Position numbers and translations under genes: made by a program. Under the pieces are notes generated by a model. That model was not told the origin of the DNA and did not search any database. It worked only from the letters and a program-made list of their open reading frames with translations. DNA of 64,000 nt from Pyrococcus sp. NA2 (GTDB lineage Archaea > Methanobacteriota_B > Thermococci > Thermococcales > Thermococcaceae). The DNA lies in the NCBI RefSeq assembly GCF_000211475.1, contig NC_015474.1, positions 186,001-250,000 on the forward strand, in the 5' to 3' direction. Below are positions 35,951 to 44,917 of the stretch, one piece after another (position 1 is the stretch's first letter; every line of letters starts with the position of its first letter).

Positions 35951-36919
35951 ATGCTCGGAAAGTTAAAGGAGAAGTTAAGGTCATTTATAAAGAAGGTTGA
36001 GGAGAACGTTGAAAAAGAAGAGAAAGAAGCTGAGAAAAAAGGGTTACTGGATAAAGTTCTCATGGTTGAAATAAAGGAAAAGGACGTTGAAAAGGCTCTT
36101 GAGGATCTCGAGCTTGAATTACTTGAAGCGGATGTTGCTTTGGAAGTAGTTGATGCTTTGAAGGAAAGAATAAAGAAGAACTTGGTCGGAAAAAAGGTCA
36201 AGATAGGAACAAACAAGGAGAAGATTATAGAGGAGGCAGTCAGAGATGCAGTTCTTGAGATTCTAAGGCCTCCTCGTAAGATTGATCTTATAGAAGAGAT
36301 AAAGAAGGCCGAAAAGCCCTACGTGATACTATTCGTTGGTTTTAACGGCTCAGGGAAGACGACCACGATAGCCAAATTAGCCCATTGGCTTAAGAAAAAT
36401 GGATTCAGCGTTGTCATAGCTGCAAGTGACACGTTCAGAGCTGGAGCAATAGAACAGATAGAGGAGCATGCGAAGAGAATTGGTGTGAAGGTCATAAAGC
36501 ATAAGTATGGAGCTGATCCAGCCGCCGTCGCTTACGATGCAATTCAACATGCCAAGGCTAGGGGAATTGATGTTGTGCTAATAGATACGGCTGGAAGAAG
36601 TGAAACTAATAGGAATCTAATGGATGAAATGAAGAAGATAGCTAGAGTTACAAAGCCAAACTTAGTGATATTCGTAGGCGATGCCTTAGCTGGAAATGCC
36701 ATAATTGAGCAGGCCAGGGAGTTCAACGAAGCCGTTAAGATAGACGGAGTTATACTTACAAAGCTTGATGCCGATGCAAGGGGAGGATCTGCCTTGAGCG
36801 TAACCTATGCAACGAACGCTCCGATATTGTTCGTTGGAATTGGCCAAGGATACGATGACTTGATACCCTTTGACGAGAGATGGTTTGTTGAAAGGATCCT
36901 AGGTGAGTCAAATGCTTAA
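35951..36919 (+). CDS. ftsY: Signal recognition particle receptor FtsY
   Basis: Membrane-associated SRP GTPase, 322 residues. A charged N-terminal N-domain is followed by the G domain: [10 protein letters not shown] (about residues 130-139), [29 protein letters not shown] and GIGQGYDDL. It works with SRP54, encoded at 60027-61358, to deliver nascent membrane proteins. A GGGAGGG site precedes the ATG. It is divergent from the kor operon. Confidence 0.96.
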   Translation: MLGKLKEKLRSFIKKVEENVEKEEKEAEKKGLLDKVLMVEIKEKDVEKALEDLELELLEADVALEVVDALKERIKKNLVGKKVKIGTNKEKIIEEAVRDAVLEILRPPRKIDLIEEIKKAEKPYVILFVGFNGSGKTTTIAKLAHWLKKNGFSVVIAASDTFRAGAIEQIEEHAKRIGVKVIKHKYGADPAAVAYDAIQHAKARGIDVVLIDTAGRSETNRNLMDEMKKIARVTKPNLVIFVGDALAGNAIIEQAREFNEAVKIDGVILTKLDADARGGSALSVTYATNAPILFVGIGQGYDDLIPFDERWFVERILGESNA

Positions 36920-37190
36920 GGAAACCCAGGAAGGAACTTTAATTTACGTTTTGGTTAAACCAAATGCGAAAAAGACAGAAATAGAAGGAGTAGATACCTG
37001 GAAGAAGAGGATAAGGATAAGCGTCAAGGCACCTCCGGTCAAGGGGAAAGCAAATAGAGAACTCGTGAACTTCCTACAGGGGCTTCTCAATGCCGAGGTC
37101 ATATTAGTTAGGGGAGAAACTTCGAGGGAGAAAGAGTTGCTGATAAAGGGATTAAAAGTTGAAGAGGTTAAGAGAAAGTTAAATCTCTAA
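36912..37190 (+). CDS. DUF167 (YggU) family protein
   Basis: 92 residues from the ATG at 36912, with GGTGA 5 nt upstream (inside the end of ftsY). It has the family core [12 protein letters not shown] and [13 protein letters not shown], a small alpha/beta fold of unknown function often near cell-division or membrane-targeting genes. It overlaps ftsY by 8 bp and the convergent UPF0173 gene by 12 bp. Confidence 0.85.
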   Translation: MLKETQEGTLIYVLVKPNAKKTEIEGVDTWKKRIRISVKAPPVKGKANRELVNFLQGLLNAEVILVRGETSREKELLIKGLKVEEVKRKLNL

Positions 37191-37856
37191 TTCTTCTCCA
37201 GGCTTTAATATCACAACTTCTGCCTTGTCTCCTACCAATTTCTTGAACTCCTCTGGATCAGCTGATATTGGTGGCCAGGTATTGTAGTGCATTGGGACAA
37301 CGAACTTTGGCTTAAGCATCTCAACTGCCTTTGCAGCCTCCTTAATTCCCATAGTGAAGTGTCCTCCTATCGGGAGTAGCGCAACATCTATTGGTCCATA
37401 GAGCTCTGCAAAGAGCTCCATGTCTTTGAACACGTAGGTATCTCCAGCGTGGTAGATTACCCTGTCGTCAATCTTAACTATGTACCCACATGCATTTCCT
37501 ATGCTGTACTTTCCATCGCTGCTCGAATGCCAGGCCGGAACCTGAACTATGAAGACACCGTCTATTTCGGTTGGCCCGTAGTTCATTCCAACGGTTTCAA
37601 CTCCCCTATACTTCTCGGCTATGTAGTTTGCTAGATCGTACATTGCAACTATCTTAGCTCCGCTAATCTTTGCTATCTCCCCAGCATCCCCGAGGTGATC
37701 CCCATGTGCATGAGTAACTAAAATTAAATCTACATCCTTAAAGTCCTGTGGCCTTGCAGCAGCTACTGGATTCCCTGTTAGGAATGGATCAATTAGTATC
37801 TTCTTGCTACCCTCAATGTAGAAGGCCGCATGTCCCAAGAACTTCACCTTCACCAT
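37179..37856 (-). CDS. UPF0173 metal-dependent hydrolase
   Basis: 225 residues with the metallo-beta-lactamase fold. Metal motif THAHGDHLGD is at about residues 49-58, further ligands in VPAWHSSSD, YHAGDTY (about 137) and a late VPMHYNTWP. It likely hydrolyses a small ester, lactone or phosphodiester; the substrate is unknown. The ATG start follows GGTGATGTGA. Confidence 0.88.
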   Translation of the reverse strand: MVKVKFLGHAAFYIEGSKKILIDPFLTGNPVAAARPQDFKDVDLILVTHAHGDHLGDAGEIAKISGAKIVAMYDLANYIAEKYRGVETVGMNYGPTEIDGVFIVQVPAWHSSSDGKYSIGNACGYIVKIDDRVIYHAGDTYVFKDMELFAELYGPIDVALLPIGGHFTMGIKEAAKAVEMLKPKFVVPMHYNTWPPISADPEEFKKLVGDKAEVVILKPGEELEI

Positions 37857-37967
37857 TCACATCACCCAAGAATATACTAACAAAAGCTTACTTAAATCTT
37901 TTCGAGCCTATACCTTTTAAAGGCCAGCTATAACCTTAAAATTAGAATAGGCCAGGAGGTGCCCAGA

Positions 37968-39131
37968 ATGCCAACCAATGTAACAGCAGAGTACCTAGCA
38001 GCTGAAGAAGAGTACAGGAATGCAAAGACTATCCCAGAGAAGATAAGAGCTCTTGAGAAAATGTACGCCTTGGTTCCAAAGCATAAGGGAACTGAAAAGT
38101 TGAGACTCCAAATAAAGAGGAAGCTAGCAGAGCTTAGAAGGGAACTTGAAAAGCAGAGACAGCAAAGGAAAGGGGGAGGCTACTCTTTAGCAGTTAAAAA
38201 AGAAGGTGCAGCACAAATTGTCCTTGTAGGTTTACCCAACGTTGGAAAGTCAGAGTTGTTGAGAGCCCTAACTGGAGTTGATGTCGAGAGTGCAGATTAC
38301 CCATTTACAACAACGGAGCCTGTACCTGCGATGATGAAGTATAAAGATGTCCAAATCCAGCTCGTCGAAGTTCCTGGGTTGTTAGAGGGAGCTGCCCTAG
38401 GAAAAGGTATGGGACCACAGTTGCTTGCCGTCATAAGGAATGCCGATGCAATAGCAATAGTCGTTGATCTAAGTGAGGATCCAATTAAGCAGATGGAGAT
38501 CTTACTAAGGGAATTTGAGAGAGCTGGAATTAAGGTCAACAAGAGGAAACCAAGAGTTGAAATTAAGAAAACACCAAGCGGTGGGATTGTGATAAATGGG
38601 GCTGAAAACATAAAAGGAGATATAAACGAAGTCATGAGAATGCTCAGAGAGGAGAAGATACATTCTGCTGAAATTACTGTTAAGGAACCAGTGACTCTTG
38701 AGGAATTTGCAGATGCATTAGACGATAGTCTCGTTTGGAAGAAGGCAATCATAATAGCCAACAAGGGAGATGCTCCAGGGAGTAAAAGGAATTACGAAAG
38801 GCTCGTCGAGAGGTATAGTGAGAGATTTAAGATAATTCCCGTCTCAGCTAAGAGAAGAATCAACCTTGAGAAGGTTAAGGAGGCATTATATGAGATTGCA
38901 GATATAATAAGGGTGTTCACAAAGAGTCCTGGAGAAGAGCCAGCATATCCACCTATAGCTATGAAGAGAGGTTCAACAGTTTTAGATGTTGCAGAGAAGA
39001 TACACAAAGATCTCGTCAAGAACTTTAAGTATGCAAGGGTGTGGGGAAAGAGTGTAAAATTCCCAGGACAAAGAGTTGGACCAGACCACGTTCTTGAAGA
39101 TGGTGATATAGTAGAAATACATGCAAGGTAG
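37968..39131 (+). CDS. DRG/Obg-family GTPase with TGS domain
   Basis: 387 residues from the ATG at 37968, 6 nt after AGGAGGTG. A helical N-terminal region (about 1-75, Lys/Arg/Glu-rich) precedes the G domain: GLPNVGKSELL (about 88), TTTEPVPAMM, VEVPGLLEGAA and NKGDAPG. A C-terminal TGS domain follows (VLDVAEKIH, LEDGDIVEIHAR). Related to the developmentally regulated GTP-binding proteins that associate with ribosomes. Confidence 0.9.
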   Translation: MPTNVTAEYLAAEEEYRNAKTIPEKIRALEKMYALVPKHKGTEKLRLQIKRKLAELRRELEKQRQQRKGGGYSLAVKKEGAAQIVLVGLPNVGKSELLRALTGVDVESADYPFTTTEPVPAMMKYKDVQIQLVEVPGLLEGAALGKGMGPQLLAVIRNADAIAIVVDLSEDPIKQMEILLREFERAGIKVNKRKPRVEIKKTPSGGIVINGAENIKGDINEVMRMLREEKIHSAEITVKEPVTLEEFADALDDSLVWKKAIIIANKGDAPGSKRNYERLVERYSERFKIIPVSAKRRINLEKVKEALYEIADIIRVFTKSPGEEPAYPPIAMKRGSTVLDVAEKIHKDLVKNFKYARVWGKSVKFPGQRVGPDHVLEDGDIVEIHAR

Positions 39132-40220
39132 CTAAATCTTAGGTTTCCTCCCTTTTTCTCCCCTTTGCCTGTACACGTACTTCAGCATCTCCTTTGCTTT
39201 CCTTATATAGTCCATTGCAGTTGATATGTCTCCACGTCTTAGCGCCTCTTCAGCTTTTGATATTAACTCCCTGACTTGTCTAACGTTCACTCCCTGGGAT
39301 TCAAGCCTCATGACAAGCATTTTTAAGAATCTCAGCTGCATCTGAACCTCAAGCCTTGGTGGAAGCTTTAATCCTGGTCTTAGGAGTAATCCCATGCTTA
39401 TTATCCTCTCAGCCTGCAATCTAGCAAGATTGGCATAGTTGTAGGCCCTAAGGTAGTTTCCATGAGAATAAGCATCCTTTGCCATGTTCAACAACCTCGT
39501 GGCACTCTCCAGCATGTTTCCCACGTGAAATCTAGTTAACTCAATAACCCTCTTGGCCCTTTCTATTGCCACTTCTGCTCTTTCAATGGCATCTTTTGCA
39601 ACATCAGCCGTTATATTTGCCCTTACTATCACAGGATTTGGGATCCTGAGTTTCCTTAGAATGTTAATCGAAAGTGGAGTTTCCACTATAATCACTTTAT
39701 CATTCCAGGTGATTGGAATTTTAGTTGAATTCCTGGAGACGTATACTGGTATTACATTTTGCTTTCTCATCAGCTTCCTCAGTTCCAAAATACCTGCGAG
39801 ATCCCATCCATAGACGACGGCAAGTTTCACATCTTTAAATAATCCTGGATAGTCCTTCTTTATAAACTCTAAAACGGCAAGTGCTGTTTCCACTCTAGTC
39901 TCTCCCCACTTCCTCGTGTATGGAATTCCGAGTGCTTGAAGGTCAGACTCATATTGGGGATTAACTGCCTTTGGACCCCCTATGATCAAGACGAGAGATG
40001 GATTTCTGTTGATAATCTCAACGCTAATGCTCTCATTATAGATTCCCCATGGTGTCACTACAACCTCCGCTTTCAACAACTCTCCAATCTTTTCCGCTAA
40101 AGTTAGATCTGCCTCATTATCACTTACTAGGATGATGATGTTCTTCACTTGAGCCTCTGAATTTGGTATGCCTGTGGACAATATGAGAAAAGAAATTAAG
40201 AGGGGGAGGAATTTTTTCAT
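39132..40220 (-). CDS. Exported protein with cell-wall-binding-like N-terminus (paralogue B)
   Basis: 362 residues. A signal peptide (MKKFLPLLISFLILS, cleavage likely after SEA) is followed by a domain with VSDNEADLTLAEKIG and LVLIIGGPKAVN. This resembles the putative cell wall-binding repeat 2 domains, which detect named loci and numbered attempts. The second half is helical, with heptad-like Ala/Glu/Arg spacing (VAKDAIERAEVAIERAKR). It overlaps paralogue A by 4 bp. Probably surface-located; function unknown. Confidence 0.7.
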   Translation of the reverse strand: MKKFLPLLISFLILSTGIPNSEAQVKNIIILVSDNEADLTLAEKIGELLKAEVVVTPWGIYNESISVEIINRNPSLVLIIGGPKAVNPQYESDLQALGIPYTRKWGETRVETALAVLEFIKKDYPGLFKDVKLAVVYGWDLAGILELRKLMRKQNVIPVYVSRNSTKIPITWNDKVIIVETPLSINILRKLRIPNPVIVRANITADVAKDAIERAEVAIERAKRVIELTRFHVGNMLESATRLLNMAKDAYSHGNYLRAYNYANLARLQAERIISMGLLLRPGLKLPPRLEVQMQLRFLKMLVMRLESQGVNVRQVRELISKAEEALRRGDISTAMDYIRKAKEMLKYVYRQRGEKGRKPKI

Positions 40221-41305
40221 CTCCTTCCACCTCTTTCATGGAACTCCCTAATTATCCTCCTTAACTCTTTGTGGATTCCTATTATTAAGATCTTCGCAAC
40301 CCTAATGTTGCCATGGTCTAGCGCAACTTTTGCCTCTTTTAGCAACTTCTCCTCAAGTGAAACATCAATTCCTTTAGCCTTGAGTCTGTTCAACACCCTT
40401 TCAAGGATCCTTAATTCAATTCTTAGCCTTATGGTTTCTCTATTTATCTTCTTCTGAACGTTTTCAGTCGCTGATCTTATGATAATCTCAGCTATGCTCT
40501 TAGATGCTGTAGCAAGTCCAAACGCTGCTCCGTATTTGCCCTCTTCATACTTCTCCTTGGCAAGTCTCAACTTCTCTTCAGCATTCTTGAGTAATATCTT
40601 TGCATTCGGAAGTGTCGAGTTCTGAACTAATTCTTTTGCAATTTCCACTCTCTCCTCTGCAATCTTTATGGCCCTCTCTGCCATTTCCGCAGTTACGTTT
40701 ACGTTGACTTCAATTGTCCTGTTTCCAAGCCTTTCCCTTAGTCTCTCCATGATTTTCTCAGCGTACCTACTCCTTATGATCTTGATTTTTCTGAACTTTC
40801 CTATGTCCACCGTTGCATTTTTGACTATTAAAGGTACTATCCCCTTCTCCTTCATTGCCTCCATTAGTGCTGGGTAATCCCATCCGTGTACAACGACTAT
40901 GGTCACGTTCTCTAGTATCTTTGGAAACCTATCTTGAAGTATTTCAAATACCTTCCTACAAGTATCGGCCCTGTCAACACCGTTTGCCCAGAGAACTGTA
41001 ATGTTAAAGTCTTTAAGCATGTCATAGTACATCCTTGGAACCGCTACAGGCCCTCCTATTATTATTACAAGGTCTGGACTCATGTTCAAAATCTCCTCTA
41101 GTACGCTCTCGTTATACACTCCCCACTTAGTGACGACTAGAGTTGCATTAATTACTCCCGCAACTTTCTGGGCTAATGTTAGGTCTGCCTCATTATCACT
41201 ACTAAGTATAACTATTGAGCCCTGTTCCTGCGCCGTCACTTCCTGTATTCCTGCAAGGCTAAACACCATCAATAGGGTTGTCAGTAGGCCCAACAACCTT
41301 CTCAT
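40217..41305 (-). CDS. Exported protein with cell-wall-binding-like N-terminus (paralogue A)
   Basis: 362 residues from the ATG at 41305, with GGTGA 5 nt upstream. Signal peptide MRRLLGLLTTLLMVFSLAG, then SSDNEADLTLAQKV and LVIIIGGPVAVP, matching paralogue B block for block. A coiled, charged helical C-terminal half follows. Same length and architecture as the next gene, so the two arose by tandem duplication and are translated as a coupled pair. Confidence 0.7.
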   Translation of the reverse strand: MRRLLGLLTTLLMVFSLAGIQEVTAQEQGSIVILSSDNEADLTLAQKVAGVINATLVVTKWGVYNESVLEEILNMSPDLVIIIGGPVAVPRMYYDMLKDFNITVLWANGVDRADTCRKVFEILQDRFPKILENVTIVVVHGWDYPALMEAMKEKGIVPLIVKNATVDIGKFRKIKIIRSRYAEKIMERLRERLGNRTIEVNVNVTAEMAERAIKIAEERVEIAKELVQNSTLPNAKILLKNAEEKLRLAKEKYEEGKYGAAFGLATASKSIAEIIIRSATENVQKKINRETIRLRIELRILERVLNRLKAKGIDVSLEEKLLKEAKVALDHGNIRVAKILIIGIHKELRRIIREFHERGGRR

Positions 41306-41417
41306 GGCCATCACCATTATACAATAGAACTTGATCGATAAAAGGAATCTCGCGTTTCTAAATTGTTCCTAGGTGTTTCTAATCAGCCCAATAAAACAAA
41401 AAATGTTTCCAAAGGGG

Positions 41418-42548
41418 TTAAACAACCTTAACAAGCTTTTCGGCCCAGGGAGAGACTCTAACCCTGATGTAACCCCTGAATTTTTCATCAACTTCCTTAT
41501 CGCCTGTGTACACCCTAACATAGCCATCTTTAACCTTAGAAGATGTTGCCACAACTATTATGTCATCCTTGCTTACCTTCCTAAGCACCTCTGGGGAGAA
41601 TTGCTGATTGCCCCTCCCGAATAGGAAGTTAAGTCCACCAATTATCGTTACCACAACCTTCGGTCTCTTGTCTAGGAACTTTAAGAGATCCCTTTCGCTG
41701 GCATCTTTCACGAGTAGCTTTGCCTTGCCATCCTTGATTTCAACTATATCAACCCCAAGCAACGTTCCATTGATGCCAAGCTTGTCTTTTATCCTCTTAA
41801 TTGTTGAACCAGCTCCCAGGAAGTAAATTCCCTCCTCCTCAAGTAGCTCTTCAACAACGGCCTCAGCTATAGCCTCGAGCTCAGCTTCCTCGTCAAGTCT
41901 AACTGCCTCCTTACTTCCCTGGACGAGTTCTTCAACAACAGGAGTTAAAGCTTCAAAGAATTTCCTAGCCCTAACTTCGTCCCTTCTATATGCATTCTCA
42001 TCCAAATCCATTACAGGTCTTTCCTCAACTTTCGCATTTCCCCTCAAAAATTCAACGAGGACTTTTGCCGCGTTCTCTGGCGATGTTGCAAAGACTCCAG
42101 AAAACATCTTAACTCCAGTTGGTATTCCCAAGATGGGAACCTTCTTGTCAATTACTTCCGCAATGTCCCTAGCTGTTCCGTCACCTCCAGCAAATACTAT
42201 TAGATCAACATTCCCCAACATCTCCCTTGCCAAAGTCTTGGTATCTTCAGCGGATGTGTCTGGAATCTTGACACCATATACCTCCCTATACTTTATCTCC
42301 CTGTGCTTGATTACCTCGTATGGAAACTTTGATCTCTTCAAAGGCTCTTCCCCTAAAGGGCCCGGACCTGTTAGGAATGTTACATTAACGTCATAAGCCT
42401 CAAGCTCCTTGAGAAATAACTCAACCAACCCAGGGGTCACTGGCCTGGCTCCCCTCTTTATTGCCTCTTCAACTACGCCATCGGTACCTTTTAGGGCAAC
42501 CCTACCTCCCATTCCAGCAATTGGATTAACTATCAATCCAATCTTCAA
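41418..42548 (-). CDS. ATP-NAD/AcoX-kinase-like protein
   Basis: 376 residues from a TTG at 42548 (LKIGLIVNPIAGMGG), with GGTGA 5 nt upstream; a GTG three codons earlier lies within that site. The NAD-kinase-type motif FAGGDGTARDI (about residue 115) and GIPTGVKMFSGVFA are present, followed by a long acidic helical insert (about 185-230). COG3199-type family. It may phosphorylate NAD or a related diacylglycerol-like substrate; not resolvable. It overlaps nothing but follows the channel gene by a few bases. Confidence 0.78.
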   Translation of the reverse strand: MKIGLIVNPIAGMGGRVALKGTDGVVEEAIKRGARPVTPGLVELFLKELEAYDVNVTFLTGPGPLGEEPLKRSKFPYEVIKHREIKYREVYGVKIPDTSAEDTKTLAREMLGNVDLIVFAGGDGTARDIAEVIDKKVPILGIPTGVKMFSGVFATSPENAAKVLVEFLRGNAKVEERPVMDLDENAYRRDEVRARKFFEALTPVVEELVQGSKEAVRLDEEAELEAIAEAVVEELLEEEGIYFLGAGSTIKRIKDKLGINGTLLGVDIVEIKDGKAKLLVKDASERDLLKFLDKRPKVVVTIIGGLNFLFGRGNQQFSPEVLRKVSKDDIIVVATSSKVKDGYVRVYTGDKEVDEKFRGYIRVRVSPWAEKLVKVV

Positions 42549-42553
42549 TTTTA

Positions 42554-43999
42554 TCACCTCATATACTTTCTAGCAAATACTGTTAAGAACACGGCCCACA
42601 TGAACATTCCAAATATTGCCTCAACGGAAGCAATCACCTTCCCGATTCCCACTGGGTGCAGGTCACCATAACCGAGAGTGGTAGCTGTGACTATGCTAAA
42701 GTATACGTAATCAAGCGGAGAACTAATTGGAATAACGCTCTTTGTTATGGCATAGAGGAGTGGAAATCCAAAGATAACAAGGCTTATCCAGAGGAATACC
42801 GGTCTCTTCCAGTCGGTTCCATACTTACACGTTAAATCAGCAAAGAGAAATTCAAAGAGAACTTCCAAAAGTTTGATAGTCTTTTTAATGGTCTTTGGTC
42901 CCCTTTTGTAATGCTGGATTACCCTCTTACGCCTAGCTGTCATCTCCAAGTAATAGTACTCATCAGCATTCTCCTTGTCACCACTCTCCTCCCATGTTGT
43001 CCTCGCTATCCTGTAGAAGACCTCGGCTAGGTATGGGTTGTTGAAGTGACAATTTTGTATGACTATGAAACCATAAACATTTAACTCGGCTAGTATGTTG
43101 GGTAGGTACGTTAAATTCCAATTTTCGTCGCTATAGAGCCTCGAATTCCTCAGCACTAGGTTGTTGTGAATCACAACGTGGATGAATTCTGGATACAAAA
43201 CTCTACTGTTAGTTATCTCAACGTGTCCAGGAATTGAAACACCTTCAAGCGTTAGCTGGCCTGAAAATGCGTTTATGAATATTCTGACCTGTCTCTTAAA
43301 TCTCGGACTCTCATCAAACTTTATTCCCGTGATATTCAGGTTATGAACCCTCACAGGCTTTTTCTTATCAAGAGGTAGCTTGATGCCTAATTCTTCAGCA
43401 ATCCTACGCATTAATGGATATTTAGAGTTAAGGGCTATTCTTCTCACATCCCTCAAGTTAGAAAGCTCTATCCTCCCTGCCATTCTTCCTCTTTCTCCAA
43501 ACTCCTCCTCTGTGGTTACCTCTTTTGGAGAGAACTCCGTGGAATTTATCATGATGTATCTAATACTAGAATCCCTAATCAATATTGCTGAGCTGAAGTT
43601 CACGGAACACAAGCTGATTCCATAGGCGCTACCTCCCGTGACGTATACGGAATCCACCTCAGAATCAACTAGGATAAATGAATCGATTGTCGTATTTATC
43701 AGTGCCACATTTTTTATCTTTGAAGTGGCAATTATGAGCCTCCTTATAGTCGAATTCCTGAAGACAAGGGCCTCTTTAATATCTTTATTTTTTATTATAA
43801 CGTCATAAAGCTGAACCCCTTCAAAGCTTCTAACACCTCTCTCTATAGCCCTCTCAAAGGCCCTCCTCTTTATCTCCTTTATCTTTTCACCATAGAGTAG
43901 CTCTCCCTCTTCAAAGGGTATGTGGAGTGAACAGTACTTTGATCCCTTTAGGGGCTTTCTCTTGCACTTTCTACCATTGGAATAAATATATTCACACAC
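42554..43999 (-). CDS. Two-TM potassium-channel protein with Cys/His knuckle and repeat domain
   Basis: 481 residues in three parts. Residues 1-26 form a C-x9-C-x10-C-x2-H cluster (C2, C12, C23, H26), likely zinc-binding. Residues about 60-330 show short repeating beta-type segments (VFRNSTIRRLII, ALINTTIDSFIL, VIHNNLVLRNS), like a pentapeptide or other beta-helix. The last 85 residues have two hydrophobic helices around a pore loop with TTLGYGDLHPVG, the K+ selectivity filter. Probably a K+ channel with a large cytoplasmic sensor. Its start overlaps the TrkA-C gene by 8 bp. Confidence 0.8.
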   Translation of the reverse strand: MCEYIYSNGRKCKRKPLKGSKYCSLHIPFEEGELLYGEKIKEIKRRAFERAIERGVRSFEGVQLYDVIIKNKDIKEALVFRNSTIRRLIIATSKIKNVALINTTIDSFILVDSEVDSVYVTGGSAYGISLCSVNFSSAILIRDSSIRYIMINSTEFSPKEVTTEEEFGERGRMAGRIELSNLRDVRRIALNSKYPLMRRIAEELGIKLPLDKKKPVRVHNLNITGIKFDESPRFKRQVRIFINAFSGQLTLEGVSIPGHVEITNSRVLYPEFIHVVIHNNLVLRNSRLYSDENWNLTYLPNILAELNVYGFIVIQNCHFNNPYLAEVFYRIARTTWEESGDKENADEYYYLEMTARRKRVIQHYKRGPKTIKKTIKLLEVLFEFLFADLTCKYGTDWKRPVFLWISLVIFGFPLLYAITKSVIPISSPLDYVYFSIVTATTLGYGDLHPVGIGKVIASVEAIFGMFMWAVFLTVFARKYMR

Positions 44000-44771
44000 T
44001 TATTCCAGCCTCCCTCTCTTCCTGGGCTCTCCTTACCTTTGCCATCTCCATTGCTTCCACGTGTTCTCTCTCACCTTTAGCACCCCTTAACCTTTTTGAC
44101 AGTGACGCTAACACACTCTCAGGCCCATACAATATCACCTCATCACCCGGCAATATTCTGGTGCTACCATGGGGAGCTCCAAGGTAGACTTTCTTCCCAT
44201 TAACCTCTCTATAAATCCCTAGAACTAGGACACCTTCCTTATCCAGTTGTAATTCCCTTAGCGTCTTATCGGCAAGCCAACTTCTCCTTTTAACTTTTAT
44301 TTGAGCTATCGAGTATCCCCTTGTTATTCCAAGCAATTGAGAGTAATCTATAATCCTAAGGGAGGGCGCAAGCCTAGACAATGCTCTCCTAATTGCCTTT
44401 CTCATTATTCTCTCAATGAACTTAGACCTGAAAAATAAGTAAAGAGCTATTAGACCAATTACTAGCACAATTATCCTATAACCAGCCTCTTCTCTTGTCG
44501 TCCCAACGAAGCTGAGGACTAATGTTGCTATAGCTGAAGTTATCCCACCACTTCCCAGGAGCATCAGGAACCTTATTATCCTTCTCCTTACGGGATGGGA
44601 AACAACATATTCACTTTCGCTAGTTGTGAAACCAACCCCAGAAAATGCCGACTGTGCTTGAAATGCGGCAACATCTTTGGACAATCCAGTCATTTCTAGT
44701 GCTACGGCCCCTATTCTAACTATTATTGCAGAGATTAGGACCACGAGGAGGAAGGTTATTATTGGGATCAC
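43992..44771 (-). CDS. Membrane protein with TrkA-C domain
   Basis: 259 residues. Three hydrophobic segments (about 3-22, 66-90, 98-114). Between the first two lies QAQSAFSGVGFTTSESE, which resembles a TrkH/KtrB-type pore loop. The C-terminal half is a TrkA-C (RCK-C) ligand-binding domain: SIAQIKVKRRSWLADKTLREL as IAQIKVKRRSW, GVLVLGIYRE and ILPGDEVILYG. It probably senses a nucleotide or ion and acts with the overlapping channel gene in K+ handling. Confidence 0.72.
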   Translation of the reverse strand: MIPIITFLLVVLISAIIVRIGAVALEMTGLSKDVAAFQAQSAFSGVGFTTSESEYVVSHPVRRRIIRFLMLLGSGGITSAIATLVLSFVGTTREEAGYRIIVLVIGLIALYLFFRSKFIERIMRKAIRRALSRLAPSLRIIDYSQLLGITRGYSIAQIKVKRRSWLADKTLRELQLDKEGVLVLGIYREVNGKKVYLGAPHGSTRILPGDEVILYGPESVLASLSKRLRGAKGEREHVEAMEMAKVRRAQEEREAGISV

Positions 44772-44843
44772 ATTAAGTTATGTGTAGAATGTTATTTTAT
44801 AAGCTTGACCAAAATATTTTTATCTTTATTAACATCCTTTGCC

Positions 44844-44901
44844 CTGGGATGATGACGGAGATTTCGGCCGAAGGGTGAGGAGACTCGCATGGGCTGACCA
44901 T
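44844..44901 (+). ncRNA. C/D box guide sRNA upstream of ttuA
   Basis: Box C ATGATGA (44849-44855), a 12-nt guide CGGAGATTTCGG, box D' CCGA (44868-44871), a 3-nt spacer, box C' GTGAGGA (44875-44881), a 12-nt guide GACTCGCATGGG and box D CTGA (44894-44897). The two 12-nt spacings are the usual ones in Pyrococcus. Expected 2'-O-methyl sites (fifth pair from D or D') are the U in CCCAUGCGAGUC and the second A in CCGAAAUCUCCG. C' and D' are slightly off consensus. It ends about 20 nt before the ttuA start. Confidence 0.75.
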
Positions 44902-44917
44902 TAAGAGGTCGATAAAC

